From: Pseudomonadota bacterium | GTDB lineage: Bacteria; Pseudomonadota; Gammaproteobacteria; Steroidobacterales; Steroidobacteraceae | DNA: 39,000 nucleotides | Direction: 5' to 3' | Assembly (NCBI GenBank): GCA_021809525.1 | Contig: JAKAYU010000009.1 | Coordinates: forward strand, 1 to 39,000 | Shown: piece after piece, positions 9,046-17,239 of the stretch | Position numbering within the stretch: the stretch's first letter is position 1 | How the letters are laid out: each line of letters starts with the position of its first letter | Translations under genes and position numbers: made by a program | The notes under the pieces: generated by a model | Told to the model about the DNA's origin: nothing | The model's database searches: none | Seen by the model: the letters and a program-made list of their open reading frames with translations, nothing else

Positions 9046-10266
9046 TCAGAAGGTCAGCATCACCCTGAGGAGCCCGAGCACCGTGTCCGGAGTGCCCCCC
9101 CCGCCGGGATGCTGCCAGTACTCCAGGTCCGGCTGGACGGTCCAGCCGTGGGAGGCGTCGAACTGGTAGTAGGCCTCGATCTCGCTCTCGAAGCCGCGAG
9201 TGAGGCCGGCTCGTGCGCTCAGGCGGCTGTCACTGTAGGCGATGCCGAGTTCATCGTGCGCTCGCGCCGCCCACGGACCGCTCCACACCACGCCGGCGCC
9301 GAAGTGCCGGCGCACCGCGGCCACCGCCGCGGGCGCGGAACCGAATTGCACGAACCCGCTGATGCCCCGGCGGCGCGCGCCGGCGGGGCGCCAGAACCGG
9401 CTGCTCGCCACCAGATACGCCCCGGCTGCGTGGTGCGTCACGCCGCCTGCGAAGCGCCGGAAGCGGCCCGTGTCGATCCAGCCGCCGATCTGCAGCTTCA
9501 CCGGCAGGCCGCCCCAGCGGCTGCGCCACGCCTCTTCCGAGACGAGCAGCGCGCCGCCGGGATCGTAGGGCAGCTCCGTCTCGTGATCACGGAACACGCC
9601 CAGCGAGAGCGACACGTGGCGGTTCGGATACACGAACACGTCCGCGCCCCAAGCGCCCTTCGGATAGGTCGGGAGCACGAACGTGCTGATCGAGGCGTCG
9701 GAGGAGAAGTCGAGGGAGAGGAAGTTGCCCCCGTACGGGACCGTGAAGAACTGGTCATCGACGTACATCAGACCGGCGCGTACGCGCACCGTGCGGCCGC
9801 GCAGATCCTGCTGATACCAGGCGCGGTCCACCGACGTGCCGGAATAAGCGTCCATGTTATCCGGGTCGGCGAGCGCAGGGACCTGACGCGTCGCGACGTT
9901 CGCGCCGCTGTGGCTCTGGGCATCGATGAACAGCGTGCCGCCGCGCCAACCGAGGAGCCGGCGCGTGTCGAGCGTGAGCGAAACATCGATCAACCGCTGC
10001 ACGTCGACGCCGAGGGCGTGGGGCAGCCCGCCGGCGAGCACGTGCGAGCCGTCCAGCTGCGCGAAGCCGCCGAACGCGATGCCGTGATGCTGCAGTTCGC
10101 GGGCCGTGGCCGCCACATGCGCCAGCCATGCCCGGGCACCCGAGGCGCCCTTGGGGCCGGCGCCAGACGCAGGGGAGGCGGCGGCGCGCGCTCCCGGGCT
10201 CAGCGCCCAGGCTCCGGCCAGCACGGTGAGGATCGCTGCGCGCGCGCGCCAGTGCTGCGGGTCCAT
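9046..10266 (-). CDS. OprB-like carbohydrate-selective outer-membrane porin
   Basis: The protein is predicted to be an outer-membrane beta barrel for passive uptake of sugars or other small solutes. The open frame extends upstream to 10887, but ATG 10266 is chosen because it follows a GAGGACG ribosome site and begins a signal peptide (basic start, hydrophobic stretch, cleavage near residue 27-30). This gives 406 residues. The mature part has many alternating aromatic/polar strands. Segments such as GGTLFIDAQSHSG, YQQDLRGRTVRVRAG and DDQFFTVPYGGNF resemble the OprB family, and the C-terminus ends in the barrel-type LRVMLTF with terminal Phe. The gene is convergent with the TM2 gene and divergent from dgkA. 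Substrate specificity is not readable; OprB porins often carry glucose. Confidence 0.82.
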   Translation of the reverse strand: MDPQHWRARAAILTVLAGAWALSPGARAAASPASGAGPKGASGARAWLAHVAATARELQHHGIAFGGFAQLDGSHVLAGGLPHALGVDVQRLIDVSLTLDTRRLLGWRGGTLFIDAQSHSGANVATRQVPALADPDNMDAYSGTSVDRAWYQQDLRGRTVRVRAGLMYVDDQFFTVPYGGNFLSLDFSSDASISTFVLPTYPKGAWGADVFVYPNRHVSLSLGVFRDHETELPYDPGGALLVSEEAWRSRWGGLPVKLQIGGWIDTGRFRRFAGGVTHHAAGAYLVASSRFWRPAGARRRGISGFVQFGSAPAAVAAVRRHFGAGVVWSGPWAARAHDELGIAYSDSRLSARAGLTRGFESEIEAYYQFDASHGWTVQPDLEYWQHPGGGGTPDTVLGLLRVMLTF

Positions 10267-10357
10267 CGTCCTCGGAGGATGCGGCGTCAAAAGGCGAAAA
10301 GTATCAAGGCGCCATCCGGCGCGGTCAACGCGCGCCCGAGGCTCGCCCTGCGTGCCG

Positions 10358-10386
10358 TTTCCAGTCCCGAGGGAATTCAGTACAGT
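10358..10386 (+). promoter_or_regulatory. Candidate sigma70 promoter for dgkA
   Basis: TTTCCA (10358-10363) and TACAGT (10381-10386) are spaced by 17 bases, each matching four of six consensus positions. They sit 55 bases before the dgkA start in the 174-base divergent gap between the porin gene and dgkA. The call is by eye only. Confidence 0.35.
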
Positions 10387-10440
10387 GCGCGCTCGACACG
10401 CGCGCGGTCGAGGCCGCGCCTCCCAGCGGCCCGAGCCGAA

Positions 10441-10806
10441 GTGAGTACACAGAAGAACCAGTCTTTCCGGCGCCGCCTGGGCTTCGCGCTCGCCGGCCTC
10501 GCGCACGCGCTGAAGGCCGAGCGCAGTCTGCGCGCCCAGGCGGCGGTGTTCGTGCCGGTGGTGGCGGCGCTCACCGCGCTGCGCCCCGGGGCGCTGTGGT
10601 GGGCGGCGGTGATGCTCTCGAGCGCAGGGGTGTTGGCCGCGGAGCTGTTCAACACCGCGCTCGAGGCGCTGGTCGATCACCTGCATCCGCAGCAGCACCC
10701 GCGCGTGCGGATCGTCAAGGACTGTGCGGCGGCCGCCGTCCTGATCGCGAGCCTGGGCGCTGTCGCCGTGGGCGTCGCCCTCGCCGTTCACCTCCTGCGT
10801 CGCTGA
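10441..10806 (+). CDS. dgkA: Diacylglycerol kinase (prokaryotic DgkA type)
   Basis: DgkA phosphorylates diacylglycerol to phosphatidic acid in the inner membrane, recycling lipid left by membrane-derived oligosaccharide or similar synthesis. The 121-residue protein has the expected N-terminal amphipathic helix and three membrane helices. The catalytic signature is AAELFNTALEALVDHL at about 60-75, and RVRIVKDCAAAAV follows near 82-95. The start is GTG 10441; the longer open frame upstream is noise antisense to the porin. A possible promoter lies just upstream. The gene is followed by the biotin operon with its own likely promoter. Confidence 0.92.
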   Translation: MSTQKNQSFRRRLGFALAGLAHALKAERSLRAQAAVFVPVVAALTALRPGALWWAAVMLSSAGVLAAELFNTALEALVDHLHPQQHPRVRIVKDCAAAAVLIASLGAVAVGVALAVHLLRR

Positions 10807-10858
10807 TGGCGGACTGGCTAAAAAACGCGCAAACGTCGACCCGGCGAGGGCTGGTCCG

Positions 10859-10887
10859 TTGACAATTACCGCCTCCGCCGCGAACAT
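10859..10887 (+). promoter_or_regulatory. Candidate promoter of the bio operon
   Basis: A perfect -35 hexamer TTGACA at 10859-10864 lies 71 bases before bioB. The best -10 at 17-base spacing is GAACAT (10882-10887), a weak match. I looked for a BirA-type operator (TTGTAAACC and its inverted copy about 15 bases apart) in 10807-10929 and saw none, so any biotin control would need a different site or regulator. Confidence 0.4.
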
Positions 10888-10929
10888 GCGCGGCGCGGAA
10901 CGTCATCCGCCGACGCCCCCGGACCGCTC

Positions 10930-11985
10930 ATGATTGCATCGAATCCCGCCCTCTGCGGCGCCATCCGCCACGACTGGACGCTGCCGGAAGTCCAGGCGCT
11001 GTTCGCGCTGCCGCTGCTCGATCTGCTGCTGCATGCCCAGCGCGTGCACCGCGAGCACCATGAGCCGAACACGGTGCAGATGAGCACGCTGCTGTCGATC
11101 AAGACCGGCGCGTGTCCCGAGGACTGCGCCTACTGCCCGCAGAGCGTGCGCTACGAGACCGGGCTCGAGCCCGAGGCGCTGATGGAAGTCGCCGCGGTGC
11201 GCGAGCGCGCCGAGCGGGCGAGGGCCGCCGGCGCCACCCGCTTCTGCATGGGTGCGGCGTACCGCTCGCCGAAGGCGAAGGATCTGCGCGTCATCGCCGC
11301 GATGATCCGCGAGGTGCGCGCGCTCGGCATGGAAACTTGCGCCACCCTCGGCATGCTCACGCCCGAGCAGGCCCGGGAACTGAAGGACGCCGGCCTCGAC
11401 TACTACAATCACAATCTCGATACCTCGCCGGAGTTCTACGGCGAGATCATCACGACACGCACCTACCAGGAGCGGCTCGAGACGCTCGAGGCGGTGCGCG
11501 CGGCGGACCTCAAGGTGTGCTGCGGCGGCATTCTCGGCATGGGGGAGTCCCCGGCCGATCGCGCCAAACTGCTCCTGACGCTCGCCAATCTGCCCGAGCA
11601 CCCCGAGAGCGTGCCGATCAACCAGCTCGTGCAGGTCGAGGGCACACCGCTTGCCGGCAGCGCGCCGCTCGATCCGTTCGAGTTCATCCGCGCCATCGCC
11701 GTCGCGCGTCTGCTGATGCCGCGCGCGCACGTGCGTCTGTCCGCCGGCCGCACCGCCATGAGCGATGAGATGCAGGCGCTGTGCTTCATGGCGGGCGCCA
11801 ACTCCATCTTCTACGGCGAGAAGCTGCTCACCACCGGCAACCCGGACGTCGAGCGTGACCGCCGGCTGTTCGAGCGGCTGGGACTGAAGGGCGAAGCGGC
11901 CGCCGATACCGCCGACGCGCCGGCGCGGCCCGCGGCCGGCAGCGGATGCGCCTGCGCGCACGCCCATGCAGAGACGGTCGCTTGA
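10930..11985 (+). CDS. bioB: Biotin synthase
   Basis: BioB is the radical-SAM enzyme that inserts sulfur into dethiobiotin, the last step of biotin synthesis. The 351-residue protein carries the SAM-cluster motif CPEDCAYC (C62, C66, C69) after TLLSIKTG. It also has the family blocks [24 protein letters not shown], the [10 protein letters not shown] turn and [13 protein letters not shown]. The C-terminal tail is Cys/His-rich ([12 protein letters not shown]), a minor oddity of unknown meaning. ATG 10930 gives the normal N-terminus. It is the first gene of bioB-F-H-C-D, and its end overlaps bioF by 20 bases. Confidence 0.97.
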   Translation: MIASNPALCGAIRHDWTLPEVQALFALPLLDLLLHAQRVHREHHEPNTVQMSTLLSIKTGACPEDCAYCPQSVRYETGLEPEALMEVAAVRERAERARAAGATRFCMGAAYRSPKAKDLRVIAAMIREVRALGMETCATLGMLTPEQARELKDAGLDYYNHNLDTSPEFYGEIITTRTYQERLETLEAVRAADLKVCCGGILGMGESPADRAKLLLTLANLPEHPESVPINQLVQVEGTPLAGSAPLDPFEFIRAIAVARLLMPRAHVRLSAGRTAMSDEMQALCFMAGANSIFYGEKLLTTGNPDVERDRRLFERLGLKGEAAADTADAPARPAAGSGCACAHAHAETVA

Positions 11986-13177
11986 GCCATTGCTCGCGCA
12001 GCTCGAGCGCGAGCAGCTGCGCCGCCGCCGCCGCACCGTAGAGGGCTACGCGCGGGCAGGCAGCCACGCCGAACCGATGATCGCGGGCCGCCGCCTCGTC
12101 GATTTCAGCAGCAACGACTACCTCGGGCTCGCCGGCCATCCCGGGCCGGCGGAGGCCATGAGCGAGTGCGCTGCGCGCACGGGCGCCGGCAGCGGCGCCT
12201 CGCACCTGATCAGCGGTCACGGCGCCGAGCACGCGGCGCTCGAGGAGGCGCTCGCCGCATTCACCGGCCGCGAGCGGGCGCTCCTCTTTTCCACCGGCTA
12301 CATGGCCAATCTCGGGGTCATGAGCGCGTTGGCGCAGCGCGGCGAGACGGTGCTGCTCGACCGGCTGAGCCACGCTTCCCTCATCGACGGCGCAGTGCTG
12401 AGCGGGGCGCGCTTCAGGCGCTACGCGCACGCCGATGCCGCCGGCGCGCACCGTCTGCTTGCCGCTAGCGCGCGGCCGACGGCGGTGCTCGCCACCGACG
12501 GGGTGTTCAGCATGGATGGGGATATCGCGCCGCTCGGGGCGCTGGCACACGCTGCCCGCGCACATGCCGCCTGGCTCGTGGTCGATGATGCGCACGGCAT
12601 CGGCGTGCTCGGGCCGACGGGCCGGGGCGCGTTGGAACTGGCGGGGCTGTCGGCAGAGGAGGTGCCCGTACTGGTCGGCACGCTGGGCAAGGCGTTTGGT
12701 TCGTTCGGCGCCTTCGTTGCCGGCAGCGCCGAGCTCATCGAGCTGTTGGTGCAGAAGGCCCGGCCGTATGTCTACACGACCGCGCTGCCGCAGCCGGTGG
12801 CGGCCGCCACGCGCGCGGCACTCGCTCTCGCCGAGCGCGAGCCCTGGCGCCGCGAGCGGGTGCTCGCCCTCACCGCGCGCTTTCGCGCCGCGGCGTGTGC
12901 CGCAGGCGTGCCGCTGGCCGAGTCGGTGACACCGATCCAGCCCATTCCGCTCGGCAGCGCGCATGCGGCCCTCGAGGCGCAGCGCGTGCTCGCCGAGGCG
13001 GGCTTCTGGGTGGTCGCGATCCGCGCGCCCACCGTCCCGGCCGGGCAGGAGCGGCTGCGCGTCACGTTGACGGCGGCGCACAGCGAGGAGCAGGTCGATG
13101 CATTGGCCGAAGCACTGGGCCGCGCATGTCGTACCGGCGCGGTCCGCGCAGGGATCGAGGCGCCGCAGCGCACATGA
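11966..13177 (+). CDS. bioF: 8-amino-7-oxononanoate synthase
   Basis: BioF is a PLP enzyme that condenses pimeloyl-ACP (or CoA) with L-alanine, the first step of biotin ring assembly. The product is 403 residues. Family motifs are the [11 protein letters not shown]-terminal block at 46-55, [14 protein letters not shown] near 73-86, [10 protein letters not shown] near 177-186, the cofactor Asp in [12 protein letters not shown] (205-216) and the Schiff-base lysine K242 in [16 protein letters not shown] 11966 lies inside bioB; the 20-base overlap suggests coupled translation. The stop overlaps bioH by four bases. Confidence 0.96.
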   Translation: MQRRSLEPLLAQLEREQLRRRRRTVEGYARAGSHAEPMIAGRRLVDFSSNDYLGLAGHPGPAEAMSECAARTGAGSGASHLISGHGAEHAALEEALAAFTGRERALLFSTGYMANLGVMSALAQRGETVLLDRLSHASLIDGAVLSGARFRRYAHADAAGAHRLLAASARPTAVLATDGVFSMDGDIAPLGALAHAARAHAAWLVVDDAHGIGVLGPTGRGALELAGLSAEEVPVLVGTLGKAFGSFGAFVAGSAELIELLVQKARPYVYTTALPQPVAAATRAALALAEREPWRRERVLALTARFRAAACAAGVPLAESVTPIQPIPLGSAHAALEAQRVLAEAGFWVVAIRAPTVPAGQERLRVTLTAAHSEEQVDALAEALGRACRTGAVRAGIEAPQRT

Positions 13178-13971
13178 GCGAGCTTTATGTGGAGGTGCGC
13201 GGTAGCGGCGCTCCGTTGGTGCTGCTGCACGGCTGGGGCCTCAACGTGCGTGTGTGGGACACCCTCGGCGCGGCGCTCGAGGAGCGGTTCCGGCTGATTG
13301 CGGTCGATCTGCCCGGCCATGGCCACAGCCCGTGGCGGAGTGAGTGCGCGGCCGCGCGCGAGCAGGTGCGGTGGATCGCTCGCAGCGTCGAGGCGCTGAT
13401 CGGCGCGACGCCCTACGGCCTGCTCGGCTGGTCGCTCGGCAGCGAGCTGGCGCTCGCATGGGCGGCACATCCCCCGGGCGGGCTCGCGCGGCCCGCGCAC
13501 CTGGTGCTGATCGCCGCGACACCGCGCTTCACCGCCGCGCCCGACTGGCCGCACGGCAAGCCGGAGGCGCAACTGCTGCGCCTCGCCGCGGGCCTGCGGC
13601 AGGACTACCGGCGCACCGTGAGCGAATTCCTCGAGCTGCAGGTGCGCGGCAGCGCCGCCGGTCAGGCGGTGCTTGAGCAGATGCGCGCGGCGCTGTTCGC
13701 GCACGGTGATGCGCAGCCCGAGGCGCTTGCGGCGGGGCTGGAGCTGCTGCGCACGCTCGATCTGCGCAGCGAGCTCGCCGCGATCGCGACACCGGCGCTC
13801 GCGATCGCCGGCCAGTACGACCGGGTGCTGTTGCCGGCGGCCACCCGGGCGCTCGCCGCCGCCCTGCCGCATGCCCGCTACGCGGAGATCCGCCGCGCGG
13901 CCCACGCCCCGTTTCTCTCGCACACCCCGGAAGTCGCCGACCTGCTCGCGGAATTTCTCTCCTCGCCATGA
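13174..13971 (+). CDS. bioH: Pimeloyl-ACP methyl ester carboxylesterase
   Basis: BioH cleaves the methyl ester of pimeloyl-ACP and so ends the BioC-initiated pimelate elongation cycle. It is a 265-residue alpha/beta hydrolase with an HGWG oxyanion segment at 19-22, the nucleophile elbow GWSLG with S87, the acid D216 in GQYDRV and H244 in AHAPF, a complete triad. The open frame begins earlier (12895), but ATG 13174 gives the true [10 protein letters not shown] start and overlaps the bioF stop as ATGA. Presence inside the operon, as in pseudomonads, makes BioH more likely than a generic esterase. Confidence 0.95.
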   Translation: MSELYVEVRGSGAPLVLLHGWGLNVRVWDTLGAALEERFRLIAVDLPGHGHSPWRSECAAAREQVRWIARSVEALIGATPYGLLGWSLGSELALAWAAHPPGGLARPAHLVLIAATPRFTAAPDWPHGKPEAQLLRLAAGLRQDYRRTVSEFLELQVRGSAAGQAVLEQMRAALFAHGDAQPEALAAGLELLRTLDLRSELAAIATPALAIAGQYDRVLLPAATRALAAALPHARYAEIRRAAHAPFLSHTPEVADLLAEFLSSP

Positions 13972-14864
13972 ACCCGTCCGATCCCTTCGCACTCCAGCGT
14001 GCCGACGTGCGCAGCGCCTTCGACCGAGCCGGGGCGAGCTATGAGGCTGCCGCGCTGCTGCAATCGAGCGTCGGCGAGGAGCTCCTCGCGCGCCTCGAGC
14101 CGTTCGCCTTCACGCCCGCGGTGGTGCTGGATCTCGGTGCGGGCACCGGCCGGCTGAGCGCGCTGCTGAAACGGCGTTACCGCAAGGCGCGGGTCATCGC
14201 ACTCGATCTGGCGCCCGGAATGCTCCGAGAGGCGGCGCGCCACCAGCGGGTGCTGCGCCGCTTCCAGTGCGTCTGTGCCGATGCCGGGCGAATGCCGCTG
14301 CGCGCCGGCAGCGTCGATGTGGTGTTCAGCAATCTCATGCTGCAGTGGTGCGATCCGCCGGACGCCGCGCTCGCGGAGGTTCGCCGGGTGCTCGGGCCCC
14401 AGGGCTTCTTCGCGTTCAGCACGTTTGGTCCCGACACACTGCGCGAGCTGCGCGAAGCGTGGGATGAGGACGGCCGCACGCACGTCAACCGCTTTCTTGA
14501 CATGCACGACGTGGGCGATGCGTTGATGCGCGCGGGGTTCGCCGAGCCGGTGCTCGACGTGGAGCGCGTGACGGTGACTTATCGCGATGCGCTCAGCCTG
14601 ATGCGTGATCTGCAGGCCATCGGCGCGCGTAACATCACGGCCGGCCGGGCCCGCTCGCTGACGGGCAAGGGTCGTCTGCGGCGCATGGAGGAGCGCTACG
14701 AGGCGCACCGGCGCGACGGGAAGCTGCCAGCGACCTATGAGGTGATCTACGGGGCAGCCTGGAACGGACGCCTCGGGTCGCAATGGGGCGGTTCGCAGCG
14801 GCCGAGCGCGGGCGCCGAGGTGCGGATTGCGCCCGAGCAGATCGGGCGCAGGGGGCGGCCGTGA
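13968..14864 (+). CDS. bioC: Malonyl-ACP O-methyltransferase
   Basis: BioC methylates malonyl-ACP with SAM so that fatty-acid synthesis can build the pimeloyl chain. The 298-residue protein starts with an FDRAGASYEAAALLQ segment (18-32) typical of BioC. The SAM-binding motif VVLDLGAGTG spans 52-61, an acidic loop VIALDLAPGML follows, and FSNLMLQWCD lies near 118-127. ATG 13968 overlaps the bioH stop by four bases. The C-terminal 30 residues or so are Gly/Arg-rich and variable. The stop overlaps the GTG of bioD. Confidence 0.95.
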   Translation: MNPSDPFALQRADVRSAFDRAGASYEAAALLQSSVGEELLARLEPFAFTPAVVLDLGAGTGRLSALLKRRYRKARVIALDLAPGMLREAARHQRVLRRFQCVCADAGRMPLRAGSVDVVFSNLMLQWCDPPDAALAEVRRVLGPQGFFAFSTFGPDTLRELREAWDEDGRTHVNRFLDMHDVGDALMRAGFAEPVLDVERVTVTYRDALSLMRDLQAIGARNITAGRARSLTGKGRLRRMEERYEAHRRDGKLPATYEVIYGAAWNGRLGSQWGGSQRPSAGAEVRIAPEQIGRRGRP

Positions 14865-15544
14865 GCGGGCGCGGCTTCTTCATCACTGGCACCGATACCG
14901 GTGTCGGCAAGACGGTCTGCTCCGCGGCGCTCGCCCGCGCTCTGGCTCGCCGCAGCGCGCGCGTCGCGGTGATGAAGCCCGTCGCCTCGGGCGCACTTCT
15001 CACCCCCCAGGGGCTGCGCAGCGAGGATGCGCTGAGGCTGATGGCCGAGGCGAGCGTGGCGGCCCCCTACGAGACCGTCAATCCGTACTGCTTCGAGCCG
15101 CCGATCTCCCCGCACATCGCCGCTGCCGAGGCCGGGGTGCGCATCGATCTGCGGCGGATCGGGGCGTGCTACGCCGCTCTGGCCGCCCAGGCGGACGTCG
15201 TGATCGTCGAGGGCGCCGGCGGCTGGCTCGCGCCGCTCGGTCCGGACAGCGCCATGGCCGATATCCCCCGCAACCTCGCGCTGCCGGTGATTCTGGTGGT
15301 GGGCATGCGCCTCGGTTGCCTCAACCATGCGCTGCTATCGCATGAGTCGATCCGCTCTCATGGGGCTAAGTTCGCCGGATGGGTCGCGAACGGCATCGAT
15401 CCGGCCCTGGATCGATCGGCCGAGAACCATGCCACGCTGGGTGCGCATTTCGGCCCGCCGCTGGCGGTGATCGGGCCGCTCGGCGCGGCGGGTGCGCTGC
15501 CGGATCTGCCCGAGGCCGCCGAGCGGCTCCTCAACGGGCCTTGA
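14861..15544 (+). CDS. bioD: Dethiobiotin synthetase
   Basis: BioD closes the ureido ring of dethiobiotin from diaminopelargonate, CO2 and ATP. The 227-residue protein has the P-loop GTDTGVGKT at 10-18, the substrate segment KPVASGA around 41-47, EGAGGWLAPLG around 116-126 and ANGIDP near 175-180. The open frame begins at 14783 but GTG 14861 gives the normal N-terminus and a four-base overlap with bioC. It is the last bio gene. bioA, which supplies its substrate, is not in the window and must be elsewhere or replaced. Confidence 0.96.
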   Translation: MSGRGFFITGTDTGVGKTVCSAALARALARRSARVAVMKPVASGALLTPQGLRSEDALRLMAEASVAAPYETVNPYCFEPPISPHIAAAEAGVRIDLRRIGACYAALAAQADVVIVEGAGGWLAPLGPDSAMADIPRNLALPVILVVGMRLGCLNHALLSHESIRSHGAKFAGWVANGIDPALDRSAENHATLGAHFGPPLAVIGPLGAAGALPDLPEAAERLLNGP

Positions 15545-15586
15545 ATCGCCCCTCGGGGCGCAATACCATGACATTCGTCATCATGG
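15541..15586 (+). promoter_or_regulatory. Post-bioD hairpin, candidate promoter and imperfect dyad
   Basis: Immediately at the bioD stop, TTGAAT (15541-15546) and TACCAT (15564-15569) are spaced by 17 bases and each match four of six sigma70 positions. The spacer contains a CGCCC/GGGCG stem with a CTCG loop (15547-15560). ATGAC/GTCAT form an inverted repeat with a four-base centre at 15568-15581. This could start the DUF2244/cox transcript. The rest of the gap to 15730 shows nothing recognisable. Confidence 0.3.
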
Positions 15587-15730
15587 GATGCCGACGCGGC
15601 GCAGTGCTTCGGTCTCGATAACGAAGCGCGCGCTGCGACGGCGCAATGGACAGAGCCGGGGGGAGATTGCCGGAACGGTCGCGAGACCGGATCCATCAGA
15701 GCAACTTTGAAGGCCAGTTCCACGCACGAC

Positions 15731-16216
15731 ATGCCGTCATTGCGCATCGTCCTTTGCCCAAACTGCGCGCTCTCGCCGCGGGGGGCTCTCATCTTTTTCG
15801 CCGGTCTCAGCGCGCTCACCCTCGGCATTGGTGCGGCGTTCGCCGCCCTGGGCTTCTGGCCGATCCTGCTGTTCGCGCTCGCCGAGATGCTCGCGCTCGG
15901 CTGGGCGCTGCACGAGAGCCTCCAGCGCCGCTTTCAGGCCGAGATTCTCACCATCACCGAATCGGACGTCAGCGTCGAGCTGCGTGACCGCCGCGCGAGC
16001 CGGCGCATCGTTTTCCAGCGCCACTGGGCGCAGATCAGATTGACCTGCCCCGCGTCGCGGCTGCACCCGAACCGGCTCACCATCGAGTCGCACGGGCGCG
16101 CCTGCGAGCTGGGCGGATTCCTCACGGACGAGGAGCGGCGCGGACTCGCGCTGCGTTTGCGGCGAATGGTCGGACGCGTCAATGAATCCCCGCCCCTGGC
16201 GTTGGGCCACGGGTGA
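15731..16216 (+). CDS. DUF2244-family integral membrane protein
   Basis: This is a membrane protein of unknown function from the DUF2244 family, frequently found just upstream of cytochrome oxidase genes. With ATG 15731 it has 161 residues (a TTG at 15707 would add eight). An N-terminal Cys/Pro-containing segment CPNCALSPRG is followed by two close hydrophobic helices (about 20-38 and 41-59). The cytoplasmic domain includes the RRIVFQRHWAQIRL strand, the RLTIESHGRACELGGFLTDEER block and a C-terminal basic region. The LSPRG and CELGGFLTDEER features fit the family. Position before coxB suggests a role near respiration; none is proven. Confidence 0.75.
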   Translation: MPSLRIVLCPNCALSPRGALIFFAGLSALTLGIGAAFAALGFWPILLFALAEMLALGWALHESLQRRFQAEILTITESDVSVELRDRRASRRIVFQRHWAQIRLTCPASRLHPNRLTIESHGRACELGGFLTDEERRGLALRLRRMVGRVNESPPLALGHG

Positions 16217-16298
16217 GCGGCGCGGCGGGTCCGGGTTCGGTTAGCGTTGCGCGCGTCAGCCGCATGGTGCGGCGCGCGCGCACGGGGGCAGCACAACG

Positions 16299-17165
16299 AT
16301 GAAGCGCGCACGACTCGGCACACTGCTCGGTACCCTGGCGCTCGCCTTTGCCGGCGACCCCCTGCCCGCGTGGGGCAAGTCCGGCTGGGACGAACTGAAC
16401 ATGCCGCGCGGGGTGACCAACGTCAGCACCCGCATCTATGCCCTGCACATGATGGCCTTCTGGGTGTGCGTGGGGATCGCGGTGGTCGTGTTCGGGGTGA
16501 TGATCTGGTCACTGATCTTTCACCGCAAAGCGCGCGGCGCGGTGCCGGACGTGAGCCTCACGCACAGCACCAAGGTGGAGATCGTCTGGACCACCGTGCC
16601 GGTGCTGATCCTCATCGGGATGGCGGCCCCCGCGGCGCGCCTGCTGGTCAGGATCAACAACAACACCGATCCGCAGCTCAATATCCGCGTCACCGGCTTT
16701 CAGTGGGGCTGGCGCTATCAGTATCTCGGCTCGAACGTGAGCATCATCTCCAAGCTGTCCGCGAGCAGCGCCGCCGCCTCGATGATGCATTCGGGCATCA
16801 GCCCGACCAGCGTGCCGCACTACCTGCTCAGCGTCGATCATCCGCTGGTGGTGCCGGTCGGGGAGAAGATCCGCCTGCTCATCACCTCGATCGATGTCAT
16901 CCATTCCTGGTGGGTGCCTGACCTCGGCGTGAAGCGCGATGCCATTCCGGGCTTCCTCAATGACGCATCCTTCACCATAGCGCCCGACAAGACCGGCACC
17001 TACCGCGGCCAGTGCACGGAGCTGTGCGGCCGCGGCCATGCATACATGCCCATCGTGGTGCACGCGGTCACGCCGGCTGCCTTCGAGGCGTGGCTGAAGC
17101 AGCAGTCCGCCCTGCAGAGCGAGGCGGCCACGCATCCGCCGACGACAGCCGCGACCAGCGGTTGA
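16299..17165 (+). CDS. coxB: Cytochrome c oxidase subunit II
   Basis: Subunit II takes electrons from cytochrome c through the binuclear CuA centre in the periplasm. The 288-residue protein has a signal-like N-terminus (1-26), two membrane helices (about 48-73 and 95-112), the aromatic electron-entry motif WGWRYQY at 136-142 and a complete CuA site: H202, C239, E241, C243, H247 and M250. There is no C-terminal heme c domain, so this is an aa3-type CuA subunit, not a caa3 fusion. ATG 16299 gives the signal peptide. coxA follows after 74 bases. Confidence 0.97.
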   Translation: MKRARLGTLLGTLALAFAGDPLPAWGKSGWDELNMPRGVTNVSTRIYALHMMAFWVCVGIAVVVFGVMIWSLIFHRKARGAVPDVSLTHSTKVEIVWTTVPVLILIGMAAPAARLLVRINNNTDPQLNIRVTGFQWGWRYQYLGSNVSIISKLSASSAAASMMHSGISPTSVPHYLLSVDHPLVVPVGEKIRLLITSIDVIHSWWVPDLGVKRDAIPGFLNDASFTIAPDKTGTYRGQCTELCGRGHAYMPIVVHAVTPAAFEAWLKQQSALQSEAATHPPTTAATSG

Positions 17166-17239
17166 GCACCGAGCGAGAACCTGCGCGTCTTGATGACCTA
17201 GAGCCGATACACACCAGCCTTCCCGAGCGAGGTTGTCCC

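Noticed and set aside
10807-10929. BirA operator before bioB
   Set aside because: No TTGTAAACC-type inverted repeat is visible; only a TTGACA box.
16980-17165. Heme c domain at the C-terminus of CoxB (caa3 type)
   Set aside because: No CxxCH after the CuA site; the protein ends shortly after it.
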